DNA of 64,000 bases from Entamoeba histolytica HM-1:IMSS (taxonomy: Eukaryota > Evosea > Mastigamoebida > Endamoebidae), in contig NW_001914863.1 of the NCBI RefSeq assembly GCF_000208925.1, positions 121,931 to 185,930 of the forward strand, in the 5' to 3' direction. Both the position numbers and the translations under genes were made by a program. Under the pieces are notes generated by a model. It had not been told where the DNA came from and did no database searches. It saw only the letters and a program-made list of their open reading frames with translations. Below are positions 63,391 to 64,000 of this stretch, piece after piece (position 1 is the first letter of the stretch; each line of letters starts with the position of its first letter).

Positions 63391-64000
63391 ATCTTTTTTG
63401 TTTTTTTTGGCAACGAAAAAAAGCAAATAATTGAAAAAGAAGAGAATGAATGATATAAAAGAATAAAAAGAAAGTAAGAAGTAGATGAAGATGAAGAAAG
63501 AATAAAAGTAGAAAGGAGAGAATATAAAAAGAAAGAAGATAAAGTGTAATAAAACAAAAGAGATGATAAAAGAAGAAAAGAATGAAAAAAATAAAGGATG
63601 CAAATTTTATTGAAACAAATAAAAAAAGTGCAAAATTTAATGATGCAAAATTTAATGATGCAAAATATTTAGCAACATTTTTATGGATGCAAAATATTTT
63701 GAAATAAAAATAAATCATCATTTGATATTATTATATTTGATAATAAATTATATTATATATTAAATACATCATATTTCTTTATTATTTATCTTTCTTTTCT
63801 TTTTATTATTTCATATATTAAATTATTCATTCATTTATTATTTATTAAATATATTTATTAAATAAAATGAAAATGAAATTGTAAAATATCAATTAAATAT
63901 TCATGAATAATAATTTATTAATATTTAATAATTAAATAACGAAATAATAAAGTAACAATAATGATATATTCAATATATTCTTTATTTGATTTGTTCAATA
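63391..64000. other. Right-edge intergenic region with purine tract and 15-bp repeats
   Basis: From about 63412 to 63600 the plus strand is almost all purines plus scattered T (GAAGA, AAAGAAA, GATGA runs). It is followed by spaced GATGCAAA units, then AT-rich DNA to the window end. No gene was recognised. Confidence 0.6.
63597..63695 (+). repeat. Spaced TGCAAA repeats, ~15-bp period
   Basis: Five TGCAAA motifs occur at 63599, 63629, 63644, 63659 and 63688, spaced 30, 15, 15 and 29 bp. The central units read GATGCAAAATTTAAT. The spacing equals five codons, so this could be a relic of a pentapeptide-encoding repeat or a simple satellite. Confidence 0.6.

Noticed and set aside
63338..63721. Antisense frame with N-F-A-S-L repeats
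   Set aside because: Arises from the 15-bp TGCAAA repeat and the polypurine tract; there is no domain and it overlaps the end of the metallo-beta-lactamase gene.

Overview
The window looks like nuclear chromosomal DNA of an Entamoeba from the E. histolytica / E. dispar / E. nuttalli group. Seen directly: very high A+T, compact protein genes on both strands, and about a dozen short introns (42-112 nt). Most of these start with GTTTGT and end with TAG, which is the known Entamoeba splice pattern. Species cannot be fixed from the sequence alone. No tRNA or rRNA genes, CRISPR arrays, bacterial operons or intact LINE/transposon genes were seen.

Layout. 0-7.5 kb: edge of the uS11 ribosomal protein gene; after a 2 kb spacer, a three-exon coiled-coil gene, a divergent Rab GTPase, two tiny genes, a secretory FKBP and a PB1-domain protein on one short shared promoter, and a PLC-X-domain protein. 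7.5-20.4 kb is gene-poor. It holds a Myb protein, a small basic gene, EMC4, a glycosyltransferase-like type II membrane protein and a TLDc gene broken by a 100-N assembly gap. Long AT-rich spacers lie between them, two with what look like decayed coding sequences. 20.4-36.0 kb is a run on the minus strand: SF3B4, a SMARCAL1-like helicase, uL1/L10a, an AGFG-type ArfGAP, coatomer gamma, an ARM-DH-PH RhoGEF and an LRR/F-box-like protein. 36.1-42.4 kb holds two tandem paralogous RhoGAP-like proteins (PH, RhoGAP, beta-propeller, C1). 43.3-50 kb: an S41/CPAF-like surface peptidase, orphan genes and KTI12. 51-61.5 kb: VPS13 and TAF4, divergent. 62.7-63.4 kb: a GloC/YcbL-like metallo-beta-lactamase.

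Functional themes. The ArfGAP lies next to a COPI coat subunit. The RhoGEF lies a few kb from two RhoGAP-like genes. Secretory and membrane biogenesis is represented by EMC4, the FKBP, the Rab and VPS13. Several genes are truncated or misread if their short introns are ignored. Spliced models are given for uS11, the coiled-coil gene, Rab, FKBP, PB1, EMC4, ArfGAP, the first RhoGAP, an orphan gene and KTI12.

The most unusual structure not explained by genes is a ~108-bp near-identical element present twice in opposite orientation, just beyond the 3' ends of the divergent VPS13/TAF4 pair, about 10.8 kb apart. I did not find convincing evidence of a wholly new multi-gene system.
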